From Myxococcales bacterium (lineage in GTDB: Bacteria > Myxococcota_A > Polyangia > Polyangiales > Polyangiaceae), in NCBI GenBank assembly GCA_020430845.1, contig JAGQJA010000067.1:1-37694 (forward strand): 37,694 nucleotides of DNA, written 5' to 3'. Below, piece after piece: positions 30,560 to 37,694 of this stretch. Both the position numbers and the translations under genes were made by a program. Each line of letters opens with the position of its first letter. The stretch's first letter is position 1. Below the pieces are notes generated by a model. That model was not told where the DNA came from, did not search any database, and saw nothing but the letters and a program-made list of their open reading frames with translations.

Positions 30560-31530
30560 GGTCGTCGCGCGCCTGCGCGGCGCTCGTGCTGCCGCTCGTG
30601 GCGCTCGTGGCGTGCAGCTCGACCGACGGCGCGGTGTCCGGCGACTGTCCGTCGCCGGCGTCGCTCGTCGTGGGCGTGGAGGCCGAGCAGGGCATCGCGC
30701 AGCGTGTGCGGAGCTACCGCGTCACGGCCGAGATCGACGGAGCCGTCGTCGCGCGCGATCTGCTCAGCGTCACCGGCGCGCGTCCCATGTTCCCGTCGGA
30801 GCTGCCCGTCAGCGCGAGCCGCGCGGCGCAGGTGAAGATCACGGTCGCGGGGTTCGACGCGCCCACCACCTCGAAGGAGCCCACGCCGGGCGAGCCCGCG
30901 CCCGTGCTCGTGCGCACCGCGACGACGCAGCTGGTGTGTGGTGAGCGTCTGCTCGCGCGGATGCGCTTGCAGAACGGGTGCGTGAGCGGGGGGGCCGGGG
31001 CGACGGGGCCCTCGTGCAACGAGCCGCAGACGTGCATCGGCGGCAGCTGCGTCGACGCCACGATCGTGCGCGAGAACCTCGAGACGTACGCGGCCGACTG
31101 GGCGCAGCGCAGCGACGTGTGCAGCTCGGGCGGGGAGCCGGAGCTGGTGCTCGGCACGGGCCAGGCCTCGTTCGCGCCCGTCACCGAGGCGCCGCTGCAG
31201 GCCGAGCCCGGTCCGCAGGGCGGTCACCACATCTGGATGGCCGTCCGCATGAAGAACCTCAAGCAGTACGAGTCGACCGTCATCGTCTCGGCCGAGCAGC
31301 CCGGCGGGGTCTCGGTGCCGGCCACGGCCGCGGCGTTCCCGTTCGCGCCCGACGCCGACGGCTACTGCAAGCTCGTGGGCCTGCGCTTCCAGCTCGACGG
31401 GGCCGACCGCCCCATCGCCGGCTTCTTGGGCAAGCCGCTCGACGTGACGGCGACGGCGCGCGACTCGGCGGGCAAGACCGTCACGGCGAAGGCCCGCGTC
31501 AACGTCGCCGCCACGCTCGCGAGCCCGTGA
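30556..31530 (+). CDS. Lipoprotein of unknown function (coupled operon)
   Basis: A 324-residue protein starting at GTG 30556, which overlaps the Kelch gene stop by 4 bases and gives a lipobox (LVALVAC, Cys20). The mature part has paired cysteines (CVSGG, SCNEPQTCIGGSCVD), the latter resembling the small Cys-rich CxxGxCVD motif of myxobacterial secreted proteins. The C-terminal half has beta-sandwich-like strands ending DVTATARDSAGKTVTAKARVNVAA (quoted in two parts: DVTATARDSAGKT, TAKARVNVAA). No family was recognised. The downstream GTGA overlap ties it to the protease gene, suggesting a secreted three-protein unit. Confidence 0.8.
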   Translation: MRSSRACAALVLPLVALVACSSTDGAVSGDCPSPASLVVGVEAEQGIAQRVRSYRVTAEIDGAVVARDLLSVTGARPMFPSELPVSASRAAQVKITVAGFDAPTTSKEPTPGEPAPVLVRTATTQLVCGERLLARMRLQNGCVSGGAGATGPSCNEPQTCIGGSCVDATIVRENLETYAADWAQRSDVCSSGGEPELVLGTGQASFAPVTEAPLQAEPGPQGGHHIWMAVRMKNLKQYESTVIVSAEQPGGVSVPATAAAFPFAPDADGYCKLVGLRFQLDGADRPIAGFLGKPLDVTATARDSAGKTVTAKARVNVAATLASP

Positions 31531-32444
31531 GGGCGCGGCTCGCAGCTCGGCTCGCGCTCGTGGGCCTCGCGCCGCTCGTCCTGGGGGCGTCGCGCGCAGA
31601 GGTGCGTCCGCGCGTCATCGGCGGGCAAGACTCGCCGCCGGCCCGCGACGCGGCGGTGCTCCTCGTCACCGACGATCCCGCGCTCTCGGGACGCGCGTGC
31701 ACCGCCGTGATGCTCGCGCCCCGTCTCGCGCTCACCGCGCGGCACTGCGTCTCTCGCTCCGACCCGAGCGCCGAGTGTCTCTCAGACGGCACCGCGCGGT
31801 CCGGCGGCGCGCCGGGGCCAGACCTCTCGGCGGGCTCGCTCTTCGTCGTGTCAGGCGCCCTGCTGCCCGATCTGTCCGCATTGTCGCGGTCGGCCCCGCG
31901 TGGCGTCGCGATCCTGCACGAGGGCGCCGCTTCGCTCTGCGACGCGGACGTCGCGCTCGTCGTGCTCGATCGCGACGTCGTCGACGCGACCCTCGCGCCC
32001 GTCCGCCTCGACCGCGCCACGGCGCCCGGTGAGCCGATGATCGTCGTCGGCTGGGGCGCGACCGCCGACGCGAGCCTCCCGCGCGTGCGTCAGGAGCGGT
32101 CCGCGGCGGTCACGCGCGTCGGCCCGGCGCCGGCGCCGGAGCTCGCCCTCGGCCCTCGCGAGCTCGAGGTGGGGGAGGGGCCGTGCGTGGGTGACAGCGG
32201 CGGACCGCTGCTCGCCGCGTCGTCGGGGGCCGTGGTGGGTGTGCTCTCGCGCGGCGGTCGTCCGCCGTCGGACGACGACCCGAGGGGCTGCCGCGACGCA
32301 AAGAATGTATACGCAAGTATTTCGTCGCGGGCCGAGCTCCTCCGGGCCGCCTACACGCGCGCGGGCGCCGAGCTGTGGCTCGAGGGGACGCCGCGGCCCG
32401 AGGCCCGCGGCGACGAGATCGCGGGCGGCTGCGCGGCGCGGTGA
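31527..32444 (+). CDS. Trypsin-like (S1) serine protease, secreted
   Basis: A 305-residue protein from GTG 31527 (GTGA overlap with the preceding stop). The signal sequence LAARLALVGLAPLVLGASRA is followed by RVIGGQDSP, the usual mature N-terminus after zymogen processing. The full triad is visible: His73 in LTARHC, Asp141 in CDADVALVVLD, and Ser224 in CVGDSGGPLL. It should be an active exported protease. Codons 32304-32315 (AAT GTA TAC GCA) form a rare-codon island like that in the GT2 fusion. Substrates are unknown; the coupled Kelch and Cys-rich lipoproteins may be targets or partners. Confidence 0.9.
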   Translation: MRARLAARLALVGLAPLVLGASRAEVRPRVIGGQDSPPARDAAVLLVTDDPALSGRACTAVMLAPRLALTARHCVSRSDPSAECLSDGTARSGGAPGPDLSAGSLFVVSGALLPDLSALSRSAPRGVAILHEGAASLCDADVALVVLDRDVVDATLAPVRLDRATAPGEPMIVVGWGATADASLPRVRQERSAAVTRVGPAPAPELALGPRELEVGEGPCVGDSGGPLLAASSGAVVGVLSRGGRPPSDDDPRGCRDAKNVYASISSRAELLRAAYTRAGAELWLEGTPRPEARGDEIAGGCAAR

Positions 32445-32494
32445 CGCGGCGCCCTCGACGACGCACGCGCGGTGCAATCGGCGCAGAACGGCGG

Positions 32495-32500
32495 TAGAAG
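32495..32500 (+). promoter_or_regulatory. Candidate -10 (TAGAAG), leaderless spacing
   Basis: TAGAAG ends 6 bases before the ATG at 32507. Confidence 0.33.
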
Positions 32501-32506
32501 GGGCCC

Positions 32507-35365
32507 ATGCCCCGCGCACGTCAGCTCTCCCTCGCGCTCGCCGCTGCCGCGCTCTCGTGCGGCCCTGCCCCCAAGCCCACGCCGCCGGTCGTCGACGACG
32601 TGACGCTGAGCCCCATGAGCGCGCAGGCCGACGAGACCCACCTCTCGAAGCTCCGCCAGCTCACGCTCGCCGGTGAGAACGCCGAGGCGTACTGGTCGTG
32701 GGACAGCCGGCAGCTCATCATGCAGTCTCGCAGCGGCGACGGCGACTGCGACCGCATCTACCGGATGCAGATCGCGGGCGCGCCCGCGCAGGAGGGCCCC
32801 GGAGGTCGTGAGTGGACCCCGCCGCTCATCCCGGTCTCGAGCGGAAAGGGCGTGACGACGTGCTCGTTCTTCATGCCCGGCAACGACGATGTGATCTTCT
32901 CGTCGACCCACCTCGGCGGCGACGCGTGCCCGCCCAAGCCCGACATGAGCCAGGGCTACGTGTGGCGCCTCTACGAGTCGTACGACATCTTCCGCGCACG
33001 CTCCGACGGAGAGAACCTGCGCCGCCTGACCGACACGCCTGGGTACGACGCCGAGGCGACCGTGTGCGGCAAGGACGGGAGCATCGTGTTCACGTCGGTG
33101 CGCGACGGCGACCTCGACCTCTACCGGATGGACGCCGACGGCCAGAACGTCAAGCGGCTCACCGACACCCCCGGCTACGACGGCGGCGCGTTCTTCGACC
33201 GCGACTGCAAGCGCATCGTGTGGCGCGCGTCGCGCCCGAAGCCCGGCAAGGAGCTCGACGACTACAAGGCGCTGCTCGCCAAGGGCCTCGTGAGGCCCAC
33301 CAAGCTCGAGCTCTGGACCGCCAACGCCGACGGCTCGGACGCGCGACAGATCACGTACCTCGACGCGGCGTCCTTTGCGCCGTACTGGCACCCGTCGCAG
33401 CGGCGCGTGCTCTTCAGCAGCAACTACGGCGATCCCAAGGGCCGCGAGTTCGACATCTGGGCGATCAACGACGACGGTACGGGCCTCGAGCGGATCACGC
33501 ACGCGCCCGGGTTCGACGGCTTCCCGATGTTCTCGCCCGACGGCGCGTGGCTCGCGTTCAGCTCCAACCGGGCGACCGCGAAGGGCAAGCACGACACCAA
33601 CGTGTTCATCGCCAAGTGGGTCGAGGGACCGCCGAAGGTCGTCGAGTCGGCCGCCGACCGCGTGCGCGCCGACGTCGCGTGGCTCGCCGACCCGGCGCGT
33701 GAAGGGCGGGGCATCGGCACCAAAGGGCTCGACGCGTCGGGCGCCTGGATCGAGGCGCGCATGCGTTCGCTCGGGCTCGCGCCGGCGGGGGACGCGGGCA
33801 GCCACCGGCAGGCGTTCGACGTCGCCACCAGCCTCGCCGTGAGCGGATCGGTCTCGCTCGGCGCCAAGAAGCTCGACGCGAGTGACTTCACCGCGCTCGG
33901 GTATTCGCCGCTGCGCTCCAAGGTCGACGCGCCGCTCGTGTACGCGCGCTGGGGCGTCGTGTCCAAGGACGACAAGATCGACGACTACGCGGGCGTCGAC
34001 GTGAAGGGCAAGGTCGTCGTCGTGCGGCGCTTCACGCCCGAGCTGCCCGCGTTCGAGAAGCCCGACGCGCAGCGGCGCCACGGGGACATGCGGCACAAGG
34101 CGTGGCTCGCGCGGGAGCGCGGCGCGGTGGGCATGATCATCGTCGACGCGCCGGTGCCCGCCAAGGGCGCGCCGCCCAAGAAGGACGAGGCGGAGGCCAA
34201 GCTGCCCGAGCTGCGGCCCGAGGGCTTCGGAGACGCCGGCATTCCCATCCTCGTCGTCAAGCGGGCGGCCGCGGCCGACGCCCTCGCCAAGGCGACGCGC
34301 CGCCAGCCCGTGCGCGTGCAGATCGACCTGGAGCTCACGCCGAAGAGCGAGCCTGCCTTCAACGTGGTCGGTCGCCTGGCCGCGAGCCCGCGTGACGGCA
34401 ACAAGCTGCCCGGCGCGATCGTCATCGGCGCGCACTACGACCACCTCGGGCTCGGCGGGCGCTACTCGCTCGACCCGCACTCCAAGGCGCCGCACGTCGG
34501 CGCCGACGACAACGCGAGCGGCGTCGCCGTGCTCCTCGAAGTAGCGCGCGCGCTGTCCTCGTCGCCGGCCGACCGGCGTCGTGACGTCATCTTCGCGGCC
34601 TTCAGCGGCGAAGAGACCGGCGTGCTCGGGTCGGCGCACATGGTGCGGGCGGCCGGCAAGAAGGGCCCGAACGGGATGCCCACGCTCGCGGGCGACGTGT
34701 ACGCGATGCTCAACATGGACATGGTCGGTCGCATGCGCGACAACCGCCTCATGGTGCTCGGCACCGAGACGGCGTCGGAGTGGCCCGGCCTCGTGACGCC
34801 CGCGTGTGACGGCGGCCGCGTCGAGTGCAGGCTGGGGGGCGACGGCTACGGGCCGAGCGATCAGATGTCGTTCTACGTGGCCGGCGTTCCGGTGTTGCAC
34901 TTCTTCACCGGGGCGCACAGCGACTACCACAAGCCCTCCGACGACGTGTCGAAGATCAACGCGGGCGGCGCCGGACGCGTCGCGCACATCGTCGCGTCGA
35001 TCGCGGCCGAGCTCTCACGCCGCGAGGGAGCGCTCTCGTACACCAAGGGCGTCGACGGTCCGTCCTCACGCGGCGACATGCGCGGCTTCAACGCGTCGCT
35101 CGGCACGATCCCCGACTACGGCGGCCCCGGAAAGGGCAAGAAGGGCGTGCTGCTCGCGGGCGTACGCACGGGCGGCGGCGCCGACAAGGCAGGCATGAAA
35201 CGCGGCGACATCTTGGTGCGCCTCGGCACCCACGAGATCGGCAGCGTCGAGGACCTCATGTACGTGCTCACGTCGAGCAAGCCCGGCGAGACGGTCACGG
35301 CGGTCGTCGTCCGCGAGGGCAAGGAGGTCAAGCTCCAGGTCACGTTCCAGCCGTCGCATCACTGA
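32507..35365 (+). CDS. PD40 propeller / PA / M28 metallopeptidase / PDZ lipoprotein
   Basis: A 952-residue envelope lipoprotein (LALAAAALSC). Residues about 45-380 are TolB-like PD40 propeller repeats (NLRRLTDTPGYDAEAT, NVKRLTDTPGYDGGAF, FSPDGAWLAFSSNR). A PA-type domain lies about 430-615. The M28 peptidase (620-830) has all metal ligands: His in GAHYDHLGLG (about 643), Asp in GADDNASG (about 667), the Glu pair in FSGEETGVLG (about 701), Asp in NMDMVGR (about 736) and His in SDYHKPSDD (about 806). A PDZ domain closes the protein (VRTGGGADKAGMKRGDIL). It should be an active di-zinc aminopeptidase in the envelope, with propeller and PDZ choosing substrates. It starts its own transcript after the protease gene. 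Confidence 0.93.
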   Translation: MPRARQLSLALAAAALSCGPAPKPTPPVVDDVTLSPMSAQADETHLSKLRQLTLAGENAEAYWSWDSRQLIMQSRSGDGDCDRIYRMQIAGAPAQEGPGGREWTPPLIPVSSGKGVTTCSFFMPGNDDVIFSSTHLGGDACPPKPDMSQGYVWRLYESYDIFRARSDGENLRRLTDTPGYDAEATVCGKDGSIVFTSVRDGDLDLYRMDADGQNVKRLTDTPGYDGGAFFDRDCKRIVWRASRPKPGKELDDYKALLAKGLVRPTKLELWTANADGSDARQITYLDAASFAPYWHPSQRRVLFSSNYGDPKGREFDIWAINDDGTGLERITHAPGFDGFPMFSPDGAWLAFSSNRATAKGKHDTNVFIAKWVEGPPKVVESAADRVRADVAWLADPAREGRGIGTKGLDASGAWIEARMRSLGLAPAGDAGSHRQAFDVATSLAVSGSVSLGAKKLDASDFTALGYSPLRSKVDAPLVYARWGVVSKDDKIDDYAGVDVKGKVVVVRRFTPELPAFEKPDAQRRHGDMRHKAWLARERGAVGMIIVDAPVPAKGAPPKKDEAEAKLPELRPEGFGDAGIPILVVKRAAAADALAKATRRQPVRVQIDLELTPKSEPAFNVVGRLAASPRDGNKLPGAIVIGAHYDHLGLGGRYSLDPHSKAPHVGADDNASGVAVLLEVARALSSSPADRRRDVIFAAFSGEETGVLGSAHMVRAAGKKGPNGMPTLAGDVYAMLNMDMVGRMRDNRLMVLGTETASEWPGLVTPACDGGRVECRLGGDGYGPSDQMSFYVAGVPVLHFFTGAHSDYHKPSDDVSKINAGGAGRVAHIVASIAAELSRREGALSYTKGVDGPSSRGDMRGFNASLGTIPDYGGPGKGKKGVLLAGVRTGGGADKAGMKRGDILVRLGTHEIGSVEDLMYVLTSSKPGETVTAVVVREGKEVKLQVTFQPSHH

Positions 35366-35392
35366 AGGCTCCCGCGGCGTGCGCGGAGTTGC

Positions 35393-35398
35393 TACCGT
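35393..35398 (+). promoter_or_regulatory. Candidate -10 (TACCGT) for hemL
   Basis: TACCGT lies 37 bases before ATG 35436; the leader contains GAGGAGG, so hemL seems to use ordinary initiation. Confidence 0.25.
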
Positions 35399-35435
35399 GC
35401 TCGCGCCGCCCGGCGCGGCCACGAGGAGGACGACG

Positions 35436-36719
35436 ATGAGCGACGCCAAGAGCCTGGAGCTGCATGCCCGCGCTGAGAAGATCATCCCCGGCGGCGTGAA
35501 CAGCCCGGTGCGCGCCTTCCGCTCGGTGGGAGGCCACCCGGTGTTCATCTCGCGCGCCGAGGGCGCCTACCTCTACGGCGCCGACGGCAAGCGGTACACC
35601 GACTACGTGGGCTCTTGGGGCCCCATGATCCTCGGGCACGCGCACCCCGCCATCGTCGAGGCCGTGATCGAGGCGACCCGTCGCGGCACGAGCTTCGGCG
35701 CGCCGACCGAGCTCGAGGTGCTTTACGCCGAGAAGCTCATCGAGCTCTACCCGAGCATCGAGATGGTGCGCGCCGTGTCGAGCGGCACCGAGGCCTGCAT
35801 GGCCGCCATCCGCGCGGCGCGTGGGTTCACGGGGCGCGAGGTCATCGTCAAGTTCGAGGGCTGCTACCACGGTCACGCCGACTTCTTGTTGGTCAAGGCG
35901 GGCTCGGGCGCGATGACGTTCGGCGTCCCCGACTCGGCGGGCGTGCCCGCGCCGACCGCCAAGGCGACGACGACGTTGCCCTACAACGACGTCGCGGCGC
36001 TGAAGAAGCTCTTCGACGAGCGCGGCGCCGAGATCGCGGCCGTGATCTGCGAGCCGGTCGTGGGCAACATGGGCGTGGTACCGCCCGAGCCGGGCTTCCT
36101 CGAGGCGATCGTCGAGACGTGCCGCGCGCACGGCGCGGTGAGCATCTTCGACGAGGTCATGACCGGCTGCCGCGTCGCGCGCGGCGGCATGCAGGAGCGC
36201 GCCAACGTGCGACCCGACATGACGACGCTCGGCAAGATCGTGGGCGGCGGGATGCCGCTCGCGGCCTACGGCGGGCGCCGCGCGATCATGGAGAAGGTGT
36301 CGCCGGTGGGGCCGGTGTACCAAGCCGGCACGCTGAGCGGCAACCCGGTCGCGGTGAGCGCGGCGCTCGCGCAGCTCGAGCGCCTCGACCCCTCGGTGTA
36401 CGCGCGCCTCGAGTCTCTGGGCGCGCGTCTCGAGGCCGGGCTCGTCAAGGCGTGCAAGGAGCACGACGTCCCGGCGTGCGTGCAGCGCGTCGGGTCGATG
36501 ACGACGCTCTTCTTCACGCAGGGGCCGGTGCGCTCGTTCACCGACGCGGTCAAGTCGGACACCGCGCGCTTCGGGCGCTGGCACCAGAAGATGATCGCGC
36601 GCGGGCAGTACTGGCCGCCGTCGCAGTTCGAGGCGTCGTTCTTGTCGACCGCGCACACCGAGGCCGACATCGACGCGACGGTGGCCGCGGCGCGCGACGC
36701 GCTCGTCGAGAGCGCCTGA
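35436..36719 (+). CDS. hemL: Glutamate-1-semialdehyde 2,1-aminomutase
   Basis: A 427-residue PLP enzyme, the normal length, converting glutamate-1-semialdehyde to 5-aminolevulinate in the C5 route of haem/tetrapyrrole synthesis. Signatures are IIPGGVNSPVRAF, GSWGPMILGHAHP, SSGTEACMAAIRAARG, KFEGCYHGH, EPVVGNMGVV, FDEVMTGCRV and the PLP-lysine block TLGKIVGGGMPLAAYGGR (Lys267). The ATG follows GAGGAGG. A myxobacterium using the C5 pathway fits. Convergent with ppdK, 15 bases apart. Confidence 0.97.
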   Translation: MSDAKSLELHARAEKIIPGGVNSPVRAFRSVGGHPVFISRAEGAYLYGADGKRYTDYVGSWGPMILGHAHPAIVEAVIEATRRGTSFGAPTELEVLYAEKLIELYPSIEMVRAVSSGTEACMAAIRAARGFTGREVIVKFEGCYHGHADFLLVKAGSGAMTFGVPDSAGVPAPTAKATTTLPYNDVAALKKLFDERGAEIAAVICEPVVGNMGVVPPEPGFLEAIVETCRAHGAVSIFDEVMTGCRVARGGMQERANVRPDMTTLGKIVGGGMPLAAYGGRRAIMEKVSPVGPVYQAGTLSGNPVAVSAALAQLERLDPSVYARLESLGARLEAGLVKACKEHDVPACVQRVGSMTTLFFTQGPVRSFTDAVKSDTARFGRWHQKMIARGQYWPPSQFEASFLSTAHTEADIDATVAAARDALVESA

Positions 36720-36734
36720 CCGACGTCGTCGAGG

Positions 36735-37694
36735 TCAGGCCGTCTTTGCGCCGGCGTGCGCGCCCTTGGCGGCGACGGCCGCCTGGGCCGCCGCGAGGCG
36801 CGCGATGGTGACGCGGAACGGTGAGCACGACACGTAGTCGAGCGCCACGCTGTGGAAGAAGCGGATGCTCTCCGGGTCTCCGCCGTGCTCGCCGCACACA
36901 CCGACCTTGAGGCCGGGCTTGGACGCGCGCGCCCGCTCGGTGGCGAGGCGCACGAGCGCGCCCACGCCGTCGACGTCGATGGTGACGAACGGGTCCTTGG
37001 CGAGGATCCCGCTCTCGACGTACGCCGGCAGGAAGCGCCCGGCGTCGTCACGCGAGAGGCCCATGGTGCACTGCGTGAGGTCGTTGGTGCCGAACGAGAA
37101 GAACTCGGACACGCTCGCGAGGTCGGGGGCGCGGAGCGCGGCGCGCGGCAGCTCGATCATGGTGCCGAACGCGAACGGCACGGGCTCCCGGTCGGCGAAG
37201 ACCTTGGCCGCCACGTCGTCGACGATCTGACGCATGCGGACGAGCTCCGCGCGCGTCATGGCGAGCGGGATCATGATCTCGGGGATGACCCGCTCGCCCT
37301 CGTCGACCACGGCGGCGGCCGCCTCGAGGATCGCCCGGATCTGCATCGCGTAGATCTCGGGGTAGGTGACGGCGAGCCGGCAGCCGCGGTGCCCGAGCAT
37401 CGGGTTGAACTCGTGCAGCTCGGCGATGCGCGCGTTGAGGCGCGCCGGCGTGACGTGAAGCAGCTCGGCCAGCTCGTCGATCTGCGCCGCCTCGGTGGGC
37501 AAGAACTCGTGCAGCGGCGGGTCGAGGAGGCGGATGGTGACCGGCAGCCCCTTCATGGCGCGGAAGATCTCGACGAAGTCCTGGCGCTGCACCGGGCCGA
37601 GCTTGGCGAGCGCGGCCTCGCGGGCGGTGACGTCCTCGGCGAGGATCATCTCGCGGACCGCGCGGATGCGGTCCTCCTCGAAGAACATGTGCTC
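36735..37694 (-). CDS. ppdK: Pyruvate, phosphate dikinase, C-terminal part (runs off the window)
   Basis: The last 319 codons of PPDK; the frame stays open to the window edge and reads EHMFFEEDRI, which in the family follows GLCRTE just outside. This is the PEP/pyruvate-binding TIM-barrel domain: FRAMKGLPVTIRLLDPPLHEFLP, MLGHRGCRLAV, PEIMIPLAMTRAEL, FSFGTNDLTQCTMGLSRDD (quoted in part) and the catalytic Cys in GVCGEHGGDP. The enzyme interconverts pyruvate, ATP and phosphate with PEP, AMP and pyrophosphate. Internal ATG codons such as 37688 are not starts. Confidence 0.95.
   Translation of the reverse strand, partial: EHMFFEEDRIRAVREMILAEDVTAREAALAKLGPVQRQDFVEIFRAMKGLPVTIRLLDPPLHEFLPTEAAQIDELAELLHVTPARLNARIAELHEFNPMLGHRGCRLAVTYPEIYAMQIRAILEAAAAVVDEGERVIPEIMIPLAMTRAELVRMRQIVDDVAAKVFADREPVPFAFGTMIELPRAALRAPDLASVSEFFSFGTNDLTQCTMGLSRDDAGRFLPAYVESGILAKDPFVTIDVDGVGALVRLATERARASKPGLKVGVCGEHGGDPESIRFFHSVALDYVSCSPFRVTIARLAAAQAAVAAKGAHAGAKTA

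Noticed and set aside
37680-37688. ATG 37688 as a true start of ppdK
   Set aside because: The frame is open to the edge and reads EHMFF, an internal family motif; the gene simply continues outside the window.

Overview
The window is a very GC-rich stretch with strong G/C preference at third codon positions. It is packed with secreted lipoproteins carrying Asp/Gly/Ala- or Pro-rich linkers, Hanks-type Ser/Thr kinases with long C-terminal tails, and a Wzx/Wzy-type polysaccharide gene set. This points to a myxobacterium (Myxococcota, most like the Polyangia); I cannot name the genus from sequence alone. No tRNA, rRNA, CRISPR array, transposase or phage gene was seen.

Region 1 (1-22968) is a large exopolysaccharide locus interleaved with regulators. 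It holds the start of a lipoprotein (1-94), a tyrosine-kinase-like protein that has lost its P-loop (91-699), a secreted PEBP lipoprotein, a CE2-type carbohydrate esterase, an O-antigen ligase/polymerase-like membrane protein, a membrane Ser/Thr kinase, a Wzz/Wzc-type chain-length protein, a probable outer-membrane beta-barrel, and a small Ser/Thr kinase translationally coupled to a GT-C/acyltransferase-3 fusion. These are followed by an ATP-grasp enzyme, a GT2/serine-acetyltransferase-like fusion, a short polysaccharide export (OPX) lipoprotein, an SMP-30-like lipoprotein, a second acetyltransferase, a NodB-type deacetylase, and an initiating sugar-phosphate transferase. Together they cover initiation (20338-22968), assembly and modification (several acetyl-transfer and deacetylation activities, an ATP-grasp ligase), polymerisation (3112-4725), chain-length control (6711-8252 plus 91-699) and export (16816-17409 plus 8336-9634). 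No Wzx flippase lies in the window.

Region 2 (23045-28629) holds a secreted alpha/beta-hydrolase-like protein, an intergenic tandem-repeat patch, glyA, a small secreted protein and a third Ser/Thr kinase with proline-rich repeats. Region 3 (28639-37694) holds a DCC-family protein, a three-gene coupled set (Kelch lipoprotein, lipoprotein, trypsin-like protease), a large propeller/M28/PDZ peptidase, glutamate-1-semialdehyde aminomutase, and the C-terminal part of pyruvate phosphate dikinase, cut by the window edge.

Three observations stand out. First, the initiating sugar-phosphate transferase carries two tandem 24-residue motifs that match the MshEN cyclic-di-GMP receptor fold, suggesting direct second-messenger control of the first committed step of polysaccharide synthesis. 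Second, many genes have a -10-like hexamer only 6-9 bases before the start codon, so leaderless transcripts look common; in two cases the leaderless start would open a 9- or 12-codon ORF that ends in a 4-base overlap with the start of a regulator gene. Third, the locus is rich in atypical parts: a P-loop-less, tyrosine-free kinase homologue, a DFN kinase, a kinase with HRDLN instead of HRDLK, and two enzyme fusions.
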